Made by a program: the position numbers and the translations under genes. The notes under the pieces were generated by a model. It made no database searches. It worked only from the letters and a program-made list of their open reading frames with translations, and was not told where the DNA came from. Source: Methylosinus sp. PW1 (GTDB lineage: Bacteria; Pseudomonadota; Alphaproteobacteria; Rhizobiales; Beijerinckiaceae). Taken from it: DNA of 64,000 nucleotides. The DNA lies in assembly GCF_000745215.1 (NCBI RefSeq), contig NZ_JQNK01000009.1:2170001-2234000 (forward strand), read 5' to 3'. Shown here in pieces: positions 45,412 through 54,385 of the stretch (position 1 is its first letter; every line of letters starts with the position of its first letter).

Positions 45412-45900
45412 TTAAAATGCTACAAACTGATGAATAAACGACAAAATCCTCCTCGCCGCCCCCGCCTCTCGGGCGTCCGCGGCGAGCCGCGGCAGCGTCA
45501 CGCCGCACAGATCGGCCTCCGCGCCCTCCTCCGGCGGGTAGCGAGGCGGCGGCTCGTCTCTTTCTCCACATAGATCGATGAGACAGCGGAGCACCCCCGC
45601 AGGCTCGAATTCGGCCGGCAGAACGCCTCGGCCGCGCTCCTCTATCGCCCCGGCTATAGCCGGATGCGGGCGCGCCAGCAGGCGGCCGTGACGGCGGACG
45701 AGCGCGACTCGATCATCGCCGATGAGCCGCGCGAACAGCCCCTGCCCCTGCGCGAGATGGATCAGCTCGAGGCAGAGCCCGCTCTTGCCGGCGCCGGACG
45801 GCCCGCGCAGCAGCACGCCGGCCGCGCCGATGAGCAGGGCGTTGGCGTGAATCATGATCCGCTCCTCGACCTGCTCCGCTTGGGGAGGCGCGCCGGTCAT
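45412..45900 (-). CDS. hprK: HPr kinase/phosphorylase, short alphaproteobacterial form
   Basis: A 162-residue C-terminal-only HprK. The P-loop is RGPSGAGKSGL (33-40 core), followed by DDRVAL and GAIEERGRGVLP. The 130-residue N-terminal domain of Firmicute HprK is missing, as is usual in alphaproteobacteria. It phosphorylates HPr on serine (S59 here). Its ATG overlaps the chvG stop by four bases, so expression follows the ChvG/ChvI system. Confidence 0.93.
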   Translation of the reverse strand: MTGAPPQAEQVEERIMIHANALLIGAAGVLLRGPSGAGKSGLCLELIHLAQGQGLFARLIGDDRVALVRRHGRLLARPHPAIAGAIEERGRGVLPAEFEPAGVLRCLIDLCGERDEPPPRYPPEEGAEADLCGVTLPRLAADAREAGAARRILSFIHQFVAF

Positions 45901-47729
45901 TTCGCCGCCGGCAGCCAGAGCACGAAGCGCGCGCCCAGCACCACATCCTCCGGCGCGATTTCGTCGGTGCCCTCCGGCTCCGCCCGCGTGCGGTTCATCG
46001 CGCGGATGCGGCCATTGTGCGCCTCGACGATCTGGCGCGAGATGGAGAGGCCGAGCCCGGAATTCTGGCCGAAGCCCTGCTCCGGCCGATCCGTGTAGAA
46101 GCGCTCGAAAATGCGCTCGAAGGCATGGGCGGGAATGCCCGGCCCGTCGTCGTCGACGATGATCTCATAGCCGTCGATCGGCTGGCCGCCCGGCCCCATC
46201 GCCTGCTCCGGCCGCAGATAGACGCGCACATCGCCGCCCTCCGCCGAGAAGGAGCGGGCGTTGCCGATGAGATTGTCGAACACTTGCGCGAGGCGCGAAT
46301 CATGGCCGAGGATGCGCCAGCGCCGCCGCGGATCGGCGGGCTGAATGTCGAGCGTGATGGCGACGCCATCGCCGCGATCGAGGTCGTGCGCCATGCCGAC
46401 GACGGTCTTCAGCACGCCGGCGACGTCCACAATGTCCATGTCGGCGCGGGCCAGCTCGGCGTCGAGACGCGAGGCGTCGGAAATATCGCTGATGAGACGG
46501 TCGAGCCGCCCGACATCGTGCTTGATGATGGTCAGCAGACGCGAGCGCGCATTCTCGTCCTTGACGATGGGCAGAGTCTCCACCGCGCTGCGCAGAGAGG
46601 TGAGCGGATTCTTCAGCTCATGTGCGACATCCGCCGCGAAATGCTCGATCGCCTCTATGCGATTGTAGAGCGCGCGCGTCATGTCGCGCAGCGCGCCGGA
46701 GAGATGGCCGATCTCGTCCTGACGCTGCGAGAAATCGGGAATCTCCTGCCGCGATTTGACGCCGCGGCGCACGCGATCGGCCGCCTCGGCGAGACGGCGC
46801 ATGGGCTCGGCTATGGTGCCGGCGAAGAGCAGCGACAGCAGCAGCATCACGCCTGCCGAGACCAGGAAGATGCGGATGATGCCCCAGCGCTCCTGCGCCA
46901 GAATGGCGTCGATGTCGCCGCCGAGCGTGGAGAGAAGCAGCGCGCCGCGCACAGAGCGGAAGCGCTGCACCGGCACGGCGACCGAGATGATGGTCTCGCC
47001 CTTGGCGTTGGCCCGCACCACGGAGAGCGCGCCGCCGGTGAGCGCGGCGGCCACTTCGGGATAGGCTTTGCCATTGCCGGCGCCGATATCCTCATAGAGC
47101 GGCAGCTCCGGCCGGCGCGTCCAGCGGCGCAGCGCATTCACGCCCTGCTCGAGATAGCTGGACGATTCGCTCGCGCCGCCCGGCGGCCCGAGATCGAAGC
47201 GCAGAATATTGGAGCGGCCGGAGACGGAGCGCGAATCGAGCAGCAGATAGCCGTCGCGATCATAGATGCGCGCGCGCGTGCGCGTCGGCGAGACGAGGCG
47301 ACGCAGCAGCGGGCCGATGCGCTCGGGATTGAGCGAGAACTCCATCGACGGCTGGCTGCCCTCGGCGAGGCTGTAGCTCTCGCCCGGCGCGAGCCGCAGC
47401 AGCTTCTCGGGATCGATGGTGATGGCGTCCGTATCGACAGTCGCGGAGGCGGCGATCGCCGCCGCGATGATCTCGCCCTGCGTCTGCAGGCTCTGCACGC
47501 GCGCGTCGATCAGGCCTTCGCGAAATTGGTTGAGATAGAGAAAACCGCCGAGCAGCGCCACGAGGCCGCCAAGATTGAGCACGACGATGCGGCGTGTGAG
47601 CGAGGACGACAGGCGCGATTGAATCGCGCGCGTGAGCCGCGCGAAGCGAACCGACGCGGCGCGGCCGATTCGCTTTTGCCGCGCCTGCGTCTCGGCGACG
47701 CCATGTTCATTGTCGGTCGTGACTGTCAT
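45897..47729 (-). CDS. chvG: ChvG-type sensor histidine kinase
   Basis: A 610-residue membrane kinase. A first helix (RIVVLNLGGLVALLGGFLYL) and a second near residue 290 (IFLVSAGVMLLLSLLFAGTI) enclose a roughly 200-residue periplasmic sensing region with the ChvG-type stimulus-sensing domain. HAMP, a HisKA domain with H370 in ADVAHELKNPLTSL, and an HATPase domain with DDGPGIP and GLGLSIS follow. With ChvI it responds to acidity and envelope conditions in related bacteria, controlling surface and motility genes. Confidence 0.94.
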   Translation of the reverse strand: MTVTTDNEHGVAETQARQKRIGRAASVRFARLTRAIQSRLSSSLTRRIVVLNLGGLVALLGGFLYLNQFREGLIDARVQSLQTQGEIIAAAIAASATVDTDAITIDPEKLLRLAPGESYSLAEGSQPSMEFSLNPERIGPLLRRLVSPTRTRARIYDRDGYLLLDSRSVSGRSNILRFDLGPPGGASESSSYLEQGVNALRRWTRRPELPLYEDIGAGNGKAYPEVAAALTGGALSVVRANAKGETIISVAVPVQRFRSVRGALLLSTLGGDIDAILAQERWGIIRIFLVSAGVMLLLSLLFAGTIAEPMRRLAEAADRVRRGVKSRQEIPDFSQRQDEIGHLSGALRDMTRALYNRIEAIEHFAADVAHELKNPLTSLRSAVETLPIVKDENARSRLLTIIKHDVGRLDRLISDISDASRLDAELARADMDIVDVAGVLKTVVGMAHDLDRGDGVAITLDIQPADPRRRWRILGHDSRLAQVFDNLIGNARSFSAEGGDVRVYLRPEQAMGPGGQPIDGYEIIVDDDGPGIPAHAFERIFERFYTDRPEQGFGQNSGLGLSISRQIVEAHNGRIRAMNRTRAEPEGTDEIAPEDVVLGARFVLWLPAAK

Positions 47730-47735
47730 GAGCCG

Positions 47736-48437
47736 TTATGGGGCTTCCTTGAAGCGATAGCCGACGCCATAGAGCGTCTCGATCATCTCGAACTCATTGT
47801 CGACGACCTTGAACTTCTTGCGCAGCCGCTTGATGTGGCTGTCTATGGTGCGATCGTCGACATAGACTTGATCGTCATAGGCGGCGTCCATCAGCGCATT
47901 GCGGCTCTTCACCACGCCGGGGCGCTGCGCCAGCGCTTGCAGGATGAGAAATTCCGTCACCGTGAGCACGACGGGATCGCCCCGCCAAGTGCAGGTATGG
48001 CGCTCCGGGTCCATGACCAGCGCGCCGCGCTCCAGCACCTTGGCTTCCGATTCCTTCTGCGCGGCGGCTTCCTTGGGATTGGCGCGGCGCAGAATGGCCT
48101 TCACGCGCTCCACCAGCAGGCGCTGCGAGAACGGCTTGTGAATGAAATCGTCGGCGCCCATTTTGAGGCCGAACAATTCGTCGATCTCCTCGTCCTTGGA
48201 GGTGAGGAAGATCACCGGAAGGTCGGATTTCTGCCGCAGACGGCGCAGCAGCTCCATCCCGTCCATGCGCGGCATCTTTATGTCGAAAATGGCGAGGTCC
48301 GGCGGATTGGCGCGCAGACCGTCGAGCGCGGCGGCGCCGTCGGTGTAGGTTTGAACGCGGTAGCCCTCGCCTTCCAGCGCGATCGAGACGGAAGTGAGAA
48401 TATTGCGGTCGTCGTCGACGAGAGCGATTGTCGGCAT
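47736..48437 (-). CDS. chvI: ChvI-type response regulator
   Basis: A 233-residue OmpR-family regulator. Receiver domain with D8-D10 acidic pocket, phosphoacceptor D52 in AIFDIKMP and the KPF lysine; winged-helix DNA-binding domain with [15 protein letters not shown]. The ATG at 48437 is the start; a TTG two codons upstream is less likely. chvG follows after six bases. A 494-base region upstream separates it from glpK. Confidence 0.95.
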   Translation of the reverse strand: MPTIALVDDDRNILTSVSIALEGEGYRVQTYTDGAAALDGLRANPPDLAIFDIKMPRMDGMELLRRLRQKSDLPVIFLTSKDEEIDELFGLKMGADDFIHKPFSQRLLVERVKAILRRANPKEAAAQKESEAKVLERGALVMDPERHTCTWRGDPVVLTVTEFLILQALAQRPGVVKSRNALMDAAYDDQVYVDDRTIDSHIKRLRKKFKVVDNEFEMIETLYGVGYRFKEAP

Positions 48438-48931
48438 CTTCAACCTTTACTGTTTACGTCCGATATCGGGCTCGATGTTCGCTTCGGGGGCCTCGATTTT
48501 TGCGCCCGCGCGACTCGTCGTCTCGGCGGCTCGCCTCGCCGCTTTGGAACATCGCCGTTCGGGCGCCACGTTCCAAGGCGTTGGCGGCCGAAATGTGGCT
48601 GGCCTCGGCCATTCGCATGACGTCGGCCGAAACAGGGCCGACAATCGGTTTCGTGTCGCCTTATATACATAATCGCGACACAAATCACCTATTGCTGTCC
48701 TAGGGACGAATCGCCGCGGAAACAGTGGTGAAGCCCAGGTTTCGGCGCGTGACGCCAAGTCGTGAAAATTTCCATAAAAAGCAAAATCTTGCCGGCCGCG
48801 CTGCAGCCTTCGGCGTAATGCGCGAGATCGCGTCGCCGCGACTTGTCCTTCGCGCCGGGCGAAGCCACGTTCACGCATAATGTGAATCGTCGGTGATTCG
48901 TTTGCACCGCGACGCTCGCGTCGGCTTTGGG
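48438..48931. other. Long non-coding region upstream of chvI
   Basis: About 494 bases with no convincing gene. An inverted repeat GTGTCGC (48653-48659) and GCGACAC (48675-48681) flanks an AT-rich TTATATACATAAT centre, looking like an operator or a promoter region. The rest shows no clear structure. Transcription of chvI must start within it. Confidence 0.5.
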
Positions 48932-50413
48932 TCAGTCGGTCCAATCGAAGGAGCGCGTCACCGCCTTCGCCCATTTGGCGATGCGGCGCTCGCGATCTTC
49001 CGTCGACATCATCGGGCTCCATCTTTTCTCGGCGCGCCAATGCGCGGCGATCTCGCGCTTATCCTTCCAAAAGCCGCTGGCCAGTCCTGCGGCATAGGCG
49101 GCGCCGAGCGCCGTCGTCTCTATGCAGCGCGGCCGCACGACGGGAGCGCCGAGAATATCGGCCTGAAACTGCATCAGCAGCGCATTCACCGCCATGCCGC
49201 CGTCGACGCGCAGCTCCTCCAGCGCGACGCCGGAATCCTCCGCCATCGCCGCGACGACGTCGTGCGTCTGAAAGGCGACGGCTTCCAGCGCGGCGCGCGC
49301 GATATGCGCTTTCGTCGAGAAGCGCGTGAGGCCGGCGATGATCCCGCGCGCGCTCTCGCGCCAATAGGGCGCATAGAGGCCGGAGAATGCGGGCGTGAAA
49401 TAGACGTCGCCATTATCGGGAACGCTCGCCGCCAGCGCTTCTATATCCGCGCTCTTCTCGATTATGCCGAGATTGTCGCGCAGCCATTGCACCAGCGCGC
49501 CGGCGATGGCGACGGAGCCCTCGAGCGCGTAAACGGGCTTCTCCTCGCCGAGTCTATAGGCGAGCGTGGTGAGCAGGCCCTTGGTGGAGAGCCGCGGCGT
49601 CTCGCCTATGTTCATCAGCAGAAAACATCCTGTGCCATAGGTGTTTTTCGCGTCGCCCGGCGCAAAGCACGCTTGGCCGATCAGCGCCGCATGCTGATCG
49701 CCGAGCGCGCCCGAAAGCGGCGCGCCTGCGAGCGGCGCGCGGCAGGCGCCATAGACTTCGCTCGAGGAGAGAATCTGCGGCAGGCAGGCGCGCGGAATGT
49801 CGAAGAGCGCGAGCAGCTCATCGTCCCATTGCAGCGTCTCGAGATTCATCAGCTGCGTGCGCGCGGCGTTGGTGGCGTCGGTGAAATGGCGCCCGGTCAG
49901 ATTCCAGGCGATCCAGGAATCCATCGTGCCGAACAACGCTTCGCCGGCCTGCGCTTTCTCGCGCGCGCCGGGAATGTTCTCGAAGAGCCAGATGAGCTTG
50001 AGGCTGGAGAAATAGGTGGAGAGCGGCAGACCGGTCTTCGCGCGCAAGCGATCCTTGCCGCCCTGCGCGGAAAAGCGCGCGACCAGCGCATCGGTGCGCG
50101 TGTCCATCCACACGATGGCGTTGTGCAGTGGCGCGCCCGTGCGGCGATCCCACAGCTGAGTCGTCTCGCGCTGATTGGTGAGGCCGACGCAGGCGAGATC
50201 GGCCGGCGTCAGCCCCGCTTTGTTCAAGGCCCCCGCTATGACGCTCTGCGTGTTGCGCCAGATTTCGGCCGCGTCATGCTCCACCCAGCCGGGGCGCGGA
50301 TAGATTTGCGCATGCTCGCGCTGGTCGAGCGCGACGATCTCGCCCTCATGATCGAAGAGGATGAAGCGCGAGCTCGTCGTGCCCTGGTCGATCGCGCCGA
50401 CATATCTGGTCAT
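48932..50413 (-). CDS. glpK: Glycerol kinase
   Basis: A 493-residue kinase that phosphorylates glycerol to glycerol-3-phosphate. It opens with the FGGY-family ATP-binding segment [21 protein letters not shown], and has [35 protein letters not shown], [18 protein letters not shown] and [22 protein letters not shown] in order. ATG 50413 is used. Glycerol-3-phosphate dehydrogenase GlpD is encoded nearby (51365-52855, same strand) with a methyltransferase gene in between on the other strand. Confidence 0.96.
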   Translation of the reverse strand: MTRYVGAIDQGTTSSRFILFDHEGEIVALDQREHAQIYPRPGWVEHDAAEIWRNTQSVIAGALNKAGLTPADLACVGLTNQRETTQLWDRRTGAPLHNAIVWMDTRTDALVARFSAQGGKDRLRAKTGLPLSTYFSSLKLIWLFENIPGAREKAQAGEALFGTMDSWIAWNLTGRHFTDATNAARTQLMNLETLQWDDELLALFDIPRACLPQILSSSEVYGACRAPLAGAPLSGALGDQHAALIGQACFAPGDAKNTYGTGCFLLMNIGETPRLSTKGLLTTLAYRLGEEKPVYALEGSVAIAGALVQWLRDNLGIIEKSADIEALAASVPDNGDVYFTPAFSGLYAPYWRESARGIIAGLTRFSTKAHIARAALEAVAFQTHDVVAAMAEDSGVALEELRVDGGMAVNALLMQFQADILGAPVVRPRCIETTALGAAYAAGLASGFWKDKREIAAHWRAEKRWSPMMSTEDRERRIAKWAKAVTRSFDWTD

Positions 50414-50449
50414 GACCGTCTCCGCTTCTGTCCTTTCGTGTCGCCAAGA

Positions 50450-50487
50450 CACGAGATGCGCTAAATGTCACGAGATGCGCTAAATGT
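50450..50487. repeat. Tandem duplication of a 19-bp unit upstream of glpK
   Basis: CACGAGATGCGCTAAATGT occurs twice in exact tandem, 50450-50468 and 50469-50487. It lies between the divergent glpK and methyltransferase starts, 37 bases before glpK, so it may be a tandem operator or a slippage product. Confidence 0.9.
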
Positions 50488-50520
50488 TATGAGAGCGAAA
50501 ACTCGAGGAACGGGTCCGAA

Positions 50521-51222
50521 ATGACGAACCAGCCTACCGACGCATTCTTCGCCGCCTGGCGGACCTATCGCAAGATCGTCGACACGAATTACATGTTCCA
50601 TCGCGAGATCGGCGAGCGCGTCGAGGAGACGCTGCGCGCCGCCTTCGGCGACGAGGGCTTCTCCATCCTCGACCTCGGCTGCGGCGACGCCTCTGTCTTC
50701 GCGCCGCGGCTCGCGCGGCTCCGTCCCAATCGTTATGTCGGCGTCGATCTCTCCGAGACCGCGCTCGGCCTCGCCGCCGAGAATTTGAAGGTTCTCGCCT
50801 GCCCGGCGGAGCTGCGCCGCGAGGATCTGCTCGCCGCCGTCGGCGCCGGCGAGGAGCGCTTCGACGTCATTCATACGAGCTTCGCCGTGCATCATCTCGT
50901 CACCGAGCAGAAGGCCGAGTTCTTCCGCCGCGCGGCCGCGCGCCTTTCGGCGCGCGGGCTGCTGCTGATGACCGATGTGATGCGCGAGGAAGACGAGACG
51001 CTGCCCCTCTATCACGCCCATTATGTGGAATGGCTGCGCCGCGACTGGAGCGAGCTGACGCTCGAGGAGCGCGAGACGACCTGCGCGCATCTCGTCGAGA
51101 ACGATATGCCGGAGAGCTTCTCCGTCCTGCAGGCGCAAGCGCGCGCAGCGGGCCTCGAGGCGGCGCCGATCGCCGCCTTTCGCTGGCACAAGGTGGCGCG
51201 CTTCACGCCCCGCGCGGGGTGA
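50521..51222 (+). CDS. Class I SAM-dependent methyltransferase
   Basis: A 233-residue methyltransferase. The SAM-binding motif I is ILDLGCGDASVF near residue 50, motif II RYVGVDLSETAL, and the later FDVIHTSFAVHHL and LLLMTDVMREEDE complete the Rossmann-fold pattern. No substrate-specific insert is recognisable. It is divergent from glpK and convergent with glpD, from which a family A repeat separates it. Confidence 0.88.
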   Translation: MTNQPTDAFFAAWRTYRKIVDTNYMFHREIGERVEETLRAAFGDEGFSILDLGCGDASVFAPRLARLRPNRYVGVDLSETALGLAAENLKVLACPAELRREDLLAAVGAGEERFDVIHTSFAVHHLVTEQKAEFFRRAAARLSARGLLLMTDVMREEDETLPLYHAHYVEWLRRDWSELTLEERETTCAHLVENDMPESFSVLQAQARAAGLEAAPIAAFRWHKVARFTPRAG

Positions 51223-51238
51223 GCGCGCGCGTCGAATT

Positions 51239-51362
51239 CCCCCTCTCCCCGCTGGCGGGGAGAGGGCCGGGGTGAGGGGCTCGGGGCGTTAGCCAGAGAC
51301 GGAAAAACGCCCCGAGCCGCTCATCCGCACCTTCTCCCCGCGCGCGGAGAGAAGGAAGGCGG
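51239..51362. repeat. GC-rich dispersed hairpin repeat, family A copy 3
   Basis: CCCTCTCCCCGCTGGCGGGGAGAGGG forms a strong stem; CTCGGGGCGTT and AACGCCCCGAG pair across AGCCAGAGACGGAAA; CACCTTCTCCCCGCGCGCGGAGAGAAGG follows. Between convergent methyltransferase and glpD genes. Confidence 0.8.
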
Positions 51363-51364
51363 CG

Positions 51365-52855
51365 TCACTGAGCGAAGCGATCGAGCGCGCGCGTCAACCT
51401 CTCCGTCTGCGCGGAATCGAAACGCAGGCCGAGCTTGGAGCGGCGCCACAGCACATCCTCGGCCGTGCGCGCCCATTCCTGCGCGCGCAGATAATCGAGC
51501 TCGGCCTCGGTGAGGCCGCAGCCCAAATCCGCGCCGAGATCTGCGAGAGATTTCGCCGGCTCCAGAAAGCGCCACGCCCGCGTTCCATAGGCGCCGGCGA
51601 GCCGGCGCGCGAAGCGGGGCTCCAGAAACGGCTTGGCGCGCGCCAGCTCCGCGACAAAGGCGTCGAAGCCGCCTGGGCCGATGTCGCCGCCGGGTAGCAT
51701 AGCGCTCGCCGTCCAGGCGGCGCGCATTTGCGGAAAGAAGGGCGCGAGCGTTTCCAGCGCATGTTCGGCGAGGCGGCGCGCCGTGGTGATCTTGCCGCCG
51801 AAGATCGACAGCGCCGGCGCCTCTCCCGCCCGCGCGTCGAGATCGAAAGCGTAATCGCGCGTCACCACGGAGGCCTCGAGCGCGCCGTCGTCATAGAGCG
51901 GCCGCAGGCCCGAATAGCTCCAGACCACATCGTCGCGCGCGATCTTCTTCGCGAAGAAATGATCGACCGCGGCGATGAGGTAATCCGTCTCCTCCTCGCT
52001 GATCGAGACAGGCCCTGGCGCGTCGGGAAAGGGAATGTCGGTGGTGCCGACGAGGGTGAAATCCTCCTCGAAGGGAATGGCGAAGATGATGCGCTTGTCC
52101 GGCCGCTGCAGCATATAGGCCTGCGCGCCTTCATAGAGCTTGCGCGTGACGATATGCGAGCCCTTCACCAGCCGCACATGCTTGCGTGAGCTGAGGCCGA
52201 GACGATGCTCCAGCGTCTCCGAGACGAAAGGGCCGGAGGCGTTGACCAGCGCGCGGGCGCGGACCTGCTCGAGCTTGCCATCGGCGCCGGCGACGCTGGC
52301 GATCCATTGCGCGCCGTCCCGCCGCGCGCCGACGAGCCGCGCGCCGACGCGAATTTGCGCGCCGCGCTCGAAAGCGTCCAGCGCTTCCAGCACGACGAGG
52401 CGCGAATCATCGACGCGGCAATCGTAATAGGAGAAGCCGAGGCGATGATCGGCGGTCAGCGGCGCGCCGAATCTCGCGCCGGCGAGGGCGACCGTCGAGG
52501 AGCCGGGGATGCGCTTTCGCCGCGCCAGATGATCGTAGAGCAGCAGCCCCAGCCGCACGAGCCAGGCGGGACGGATCGCGCTCTCATGCGGCAGGATGAA
52601 TTGCAGCGGGTGGATGATATGCGGCGCGGCGGCGAGCAGCAGCTCGCGCTCGGCCAAAGCCTCGTGAACGAGGCGGAACTCATATTGCTCGAGATAGCGC
52701 AGCCCGCCATGGACCAGCTTGGTGGAGGCGGAGGAGGTCGCCGCGGCGAGGTCCTTTTGCTCGAGCAGAAGGACGCTCAGCCCGCGCCCGGCGGCGTCGC
52801 GCGCTATGGCGCAGCCATTGACGCCGCCGCCGACGATAAGGAGATCGAAGACCAT
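51365..52855 (-). CDS. glpD: Glycerol-3-phosphate dehydrogenase (aerobic, FAD)
   Basis: A 496-residue membrane-associated flavoenzyme that oxidises glycerol-3-phosphate to dihydroxyacetone phosphate, sending electrons to ubiquinone. The FAD-binding N-terminus is DLLIVGGGVNGCAIARDAAGRG, followed by ATSSASTKLVHGGLRYLEQYEF, a GlpD hallmark, and GTTDIPF near residue 280. ATG 52855 is the start that matches the family. An IS element is inserted 95 bases upstream, so the promoter may be affected. Confidence 0.96.
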   Translation of the reverse strand: MVFDLLIVGGGVNGCAIARDAAGRGLSVLLLEQKDLAAATSSASTKLVHGGLRYLEQYEFRLVHEALAERELLLAAAPHIIHPLQFILPHESAIRPAWLVRLGLLLYDHLARRKRIPGSSTVALAGARFGAPLTADHRLGFSYYDCRVDDSRLVVLEALDAFERGAQIRVGARLVGARRDGAQWIASVAGADGKLEQVRARALVNASGPFVSETLEHRLGLSSRKHVRLVKGSHIVTRKLYEGAQAYMLQRPDKRIIFAIPFEEDFTLVGTTDIPFPDAPGPVSISEEETDYLIAAVDHFFAKKIARDDVVWSYSGLRPLYDDGALEASVVTRDYAFDLDARAGEAPALSIFGGKITTARRLAEHALETLAPFFPQMRAAWTASAMLPGGDIGPGGFDAFVAELARAKPFLEPRFARRLAGAYGTRAWRFLEPAKSLADLGADLGCGLTEAELDYLRAQEWARTAEDVLWRRSKLGLRFDSAQTERLTRALDRFAQ

Positions 52856-52950
52856 GGTCGGCTCCCCCCGCGATGTTTCTCGCGAGGAGAGTAGAGCCGA
52901 GAGCTGAAAGATTCGCCAGCGCCCCCTCCCCAGCCCTCCCCCGCTGCGCG

Positions 52951-54252
52951 CACGGCTGTCCGGGGAATGAGTCGATAGGTCGCGGGCGCATGCCCGGCTT
53001 TCCCGAGAGTTTCGGGGTACTTTCTGGTTGTCGAGACTCAGAAAGAAAGAGCCGGACATGCGCCTCGAGAATAGCGTCTTCGTCGAGCTTCTCAAACCGA
53101 TCGATCGTCGCAGCTTCCAGAAGATCGTGGATCGTCACGGCGGCGACGCCTACGACAAATCCTTCAGGAGCTGGAGCCATCTGGTGGCGCTGATCTTCGC
53201 GCAGCTGGGCGCGGTCGTCAGCCTGCGCGCCCTCGTCGCCGCCTTCAACGCCGAGGCCAATGGGCATTATCACCTGGGCGTCGGGCGTTTCGCGCGCTCG
53301 ACGCTCGCCGAAGCCAGCGCCCGCCGGCCCGTCGCCGTCTTCGCCGATCTCTTCGCTCTGCTCGCCGCGACGCTCGACCGCAAGACGCGGCGCGAGGGAG
53401 CCGAGATGCTCCGCCTCATCGACTCGACCCCCATCCCTTTGAGCAAGTTCCATGCGTTCGCCCGCTCCAACGGCCGCATCCACGGGCTCAAAATGCATGT
53501 CGCCTATGATCGCGGGGCCGACCGTCCCTATCGCGTCGAGGTGACGCTCGCCAATGTCAATGATGTCACCATCGGCAAGAAGACGCCGATCGAGGCGGGC
53601 GCCACCTATGTCTTCGACAAGGGCTATTATGATTTCAAATGGTGGAAGGGCATTCACGACGCCGGGGCGCTCTTCGTCACGCGGCCAAAGACCAACACGC
53701 GCTTGAAGGTCGTCGCCGAACGGCCGCTCGATAAGACCCGCGGCGACGGCTTCACCGTGCTCGCGGACAGCGAGGTCGCGCTGGCCAGCAAGGGCGATTC
53801 CAAGCTGCGGATGCGCCTGCGCCGCATCCGCATCGAGCGCGACGCGGCGAGCCGGACGAAATCGCCGATCATCGAGGTGATCACCAACGACATGACCCGC
53901 GATGCGGTGGAGATCGCCGCGCTCTACAAGGCGCGCTGGGCGATCGAGCTGCTGTTCCGCTGGCTGAAGCAGCATCTCTCGATCCGCAAGTTCTTGGGCA
54001 AGAACGAGAACGCCATCAAGCTTCAGCTGCTGGCGGCGATGATCGCCTTCCTGCTGCTGCGCATCGCCGCGCACAGCCACGGCGTCACTCTGCCGCCGCT
54101 GCGCTTCGCCGAGCTGGCTGGCCGCTTCCTGTTCGCGCGCCGGCCCGTCGCATCGATCGACGAGCCGCCGCCCAAATATCGCGTGCCGAGCCGGTGGAAG
54201 TCCGACTGCCAGATCGAGATGATCTATGCCTGAGTTTCCCCGGACAGCCGTG
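52951..54252 (+). mobile_element. Complete IS4-family insertion sequence, 1302 bp
   Basis: Terminal inverted repeats CACGGCTGTCCGGGGAA (left end 52951) and its complement (right end 54252) are identical over 17 bases. The nine bases CGCTGCGCG on both sides (52942-52950 and 54253-54261) are a target-site duplication, a length reported for IS4-family elements. It holds one transposase gene. The exact ends and duplication suggest a recent insertion. Confidence 0.95.
53058..54233 (+). CDS. IS4-family transposase
   Basis: A 391-residue DDE transposase, intact. Candidate catalytic residues are D122 in LIDSTPI, D187 in YVFDKGYYD and E297 in the YREK signature, Y290-x2-R293-x3-E297-x6-K304, which defines the IS4 family. 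The N-terminal 70 residues match the DUF4372 domain typical of such elements. The ATG at 53058 is used; a TTG thirty bases upstream is in frame. It spans almost the whole element. Confidence 0.95.
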   Translation: MRLENSVFVELLKPIDRRSFQKIVDRHGGDAYDKSFRSWSHLVALIFAQLGAVVSLRALVAAFNAEANGHYHLGVGRFARSTLAEASARRPVAVFADLFALLAATLDRKTRREGAEMLRLIDSTPIPLSKFHAFARSNGRIHGLKMHVAYDRGADRPYRVEVTLANVNDVTIGKKTPIEAGATYVFDKGYYDFKWWKGIHDAGALFVTRPKTNTRLKVVAERPLDKTRGDGFTVLADSEVALASKGDSKLRMRLRRIRIERDAASRTKSPIIEVITNDMTRDAVEIAALYKARWAIELLFRWLKQHLSIRKFLGKNENAIKLQLLAAMIAFLLLRIAAHSHGVTLPPLRFAELAGRFLFARRPVASIDEPPPKYRVPSRWKSDCQIEMIYA

Positions 54253-54385
54253 CGCTGCGCGGGAGAGGGAGCGGATTCGGCGCGTCATCGAGGTCTCGCG
54301 AAACGCTTGCCGTCCCCCTCTCCTGCGAAGCGGGGGAGGGTGAGGGAGGGGGCCTCTGCTCGGTCCCGCTCCCGTTCCAAAGAGC

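Larger units (their letters stand above)
52919..54355. repeat. GC-rich inverted repeat, family B copy 2, split by the IS
   Basis: Left part 52919-52950 (CCCCCTCCCCAGCCCTCCCC and following) and right part 54262-54355 are one ancestral family B repeat. When the IS and one target duplication are removed in thought, the sequence joins to a copy matching 44386-44513. Confidence 0.82.

Noticed and set aside
46017..48620. A long open reading frame on the plus strand opposite chvG and chvI
   Set aside because: It is the antisense shadow of two clear genes. High GC removes stop codons in the opposite frame, and its translation is arginine/aspartate/histidine rich without any family motif.
48447..49040. 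Minus-strand open frame of 197 residues in the chvI-glpK interval
   Set aside because: It overlaps the end of glpK, has arginine/serine-rich composition and no motif or ribosome binding site; I treat the interval as non-coding.
50450..50487. Tandem 19-bp units as the start of a CRISPR or an attachment site
   Set aside because: Two adjacent units without spacer, no integrase or cas gene nearby.
52951..54252. The IS region as part of a composite transposon with cargo
   Set aside because: Only one element with its own duplication is present and it carries just the transposase.
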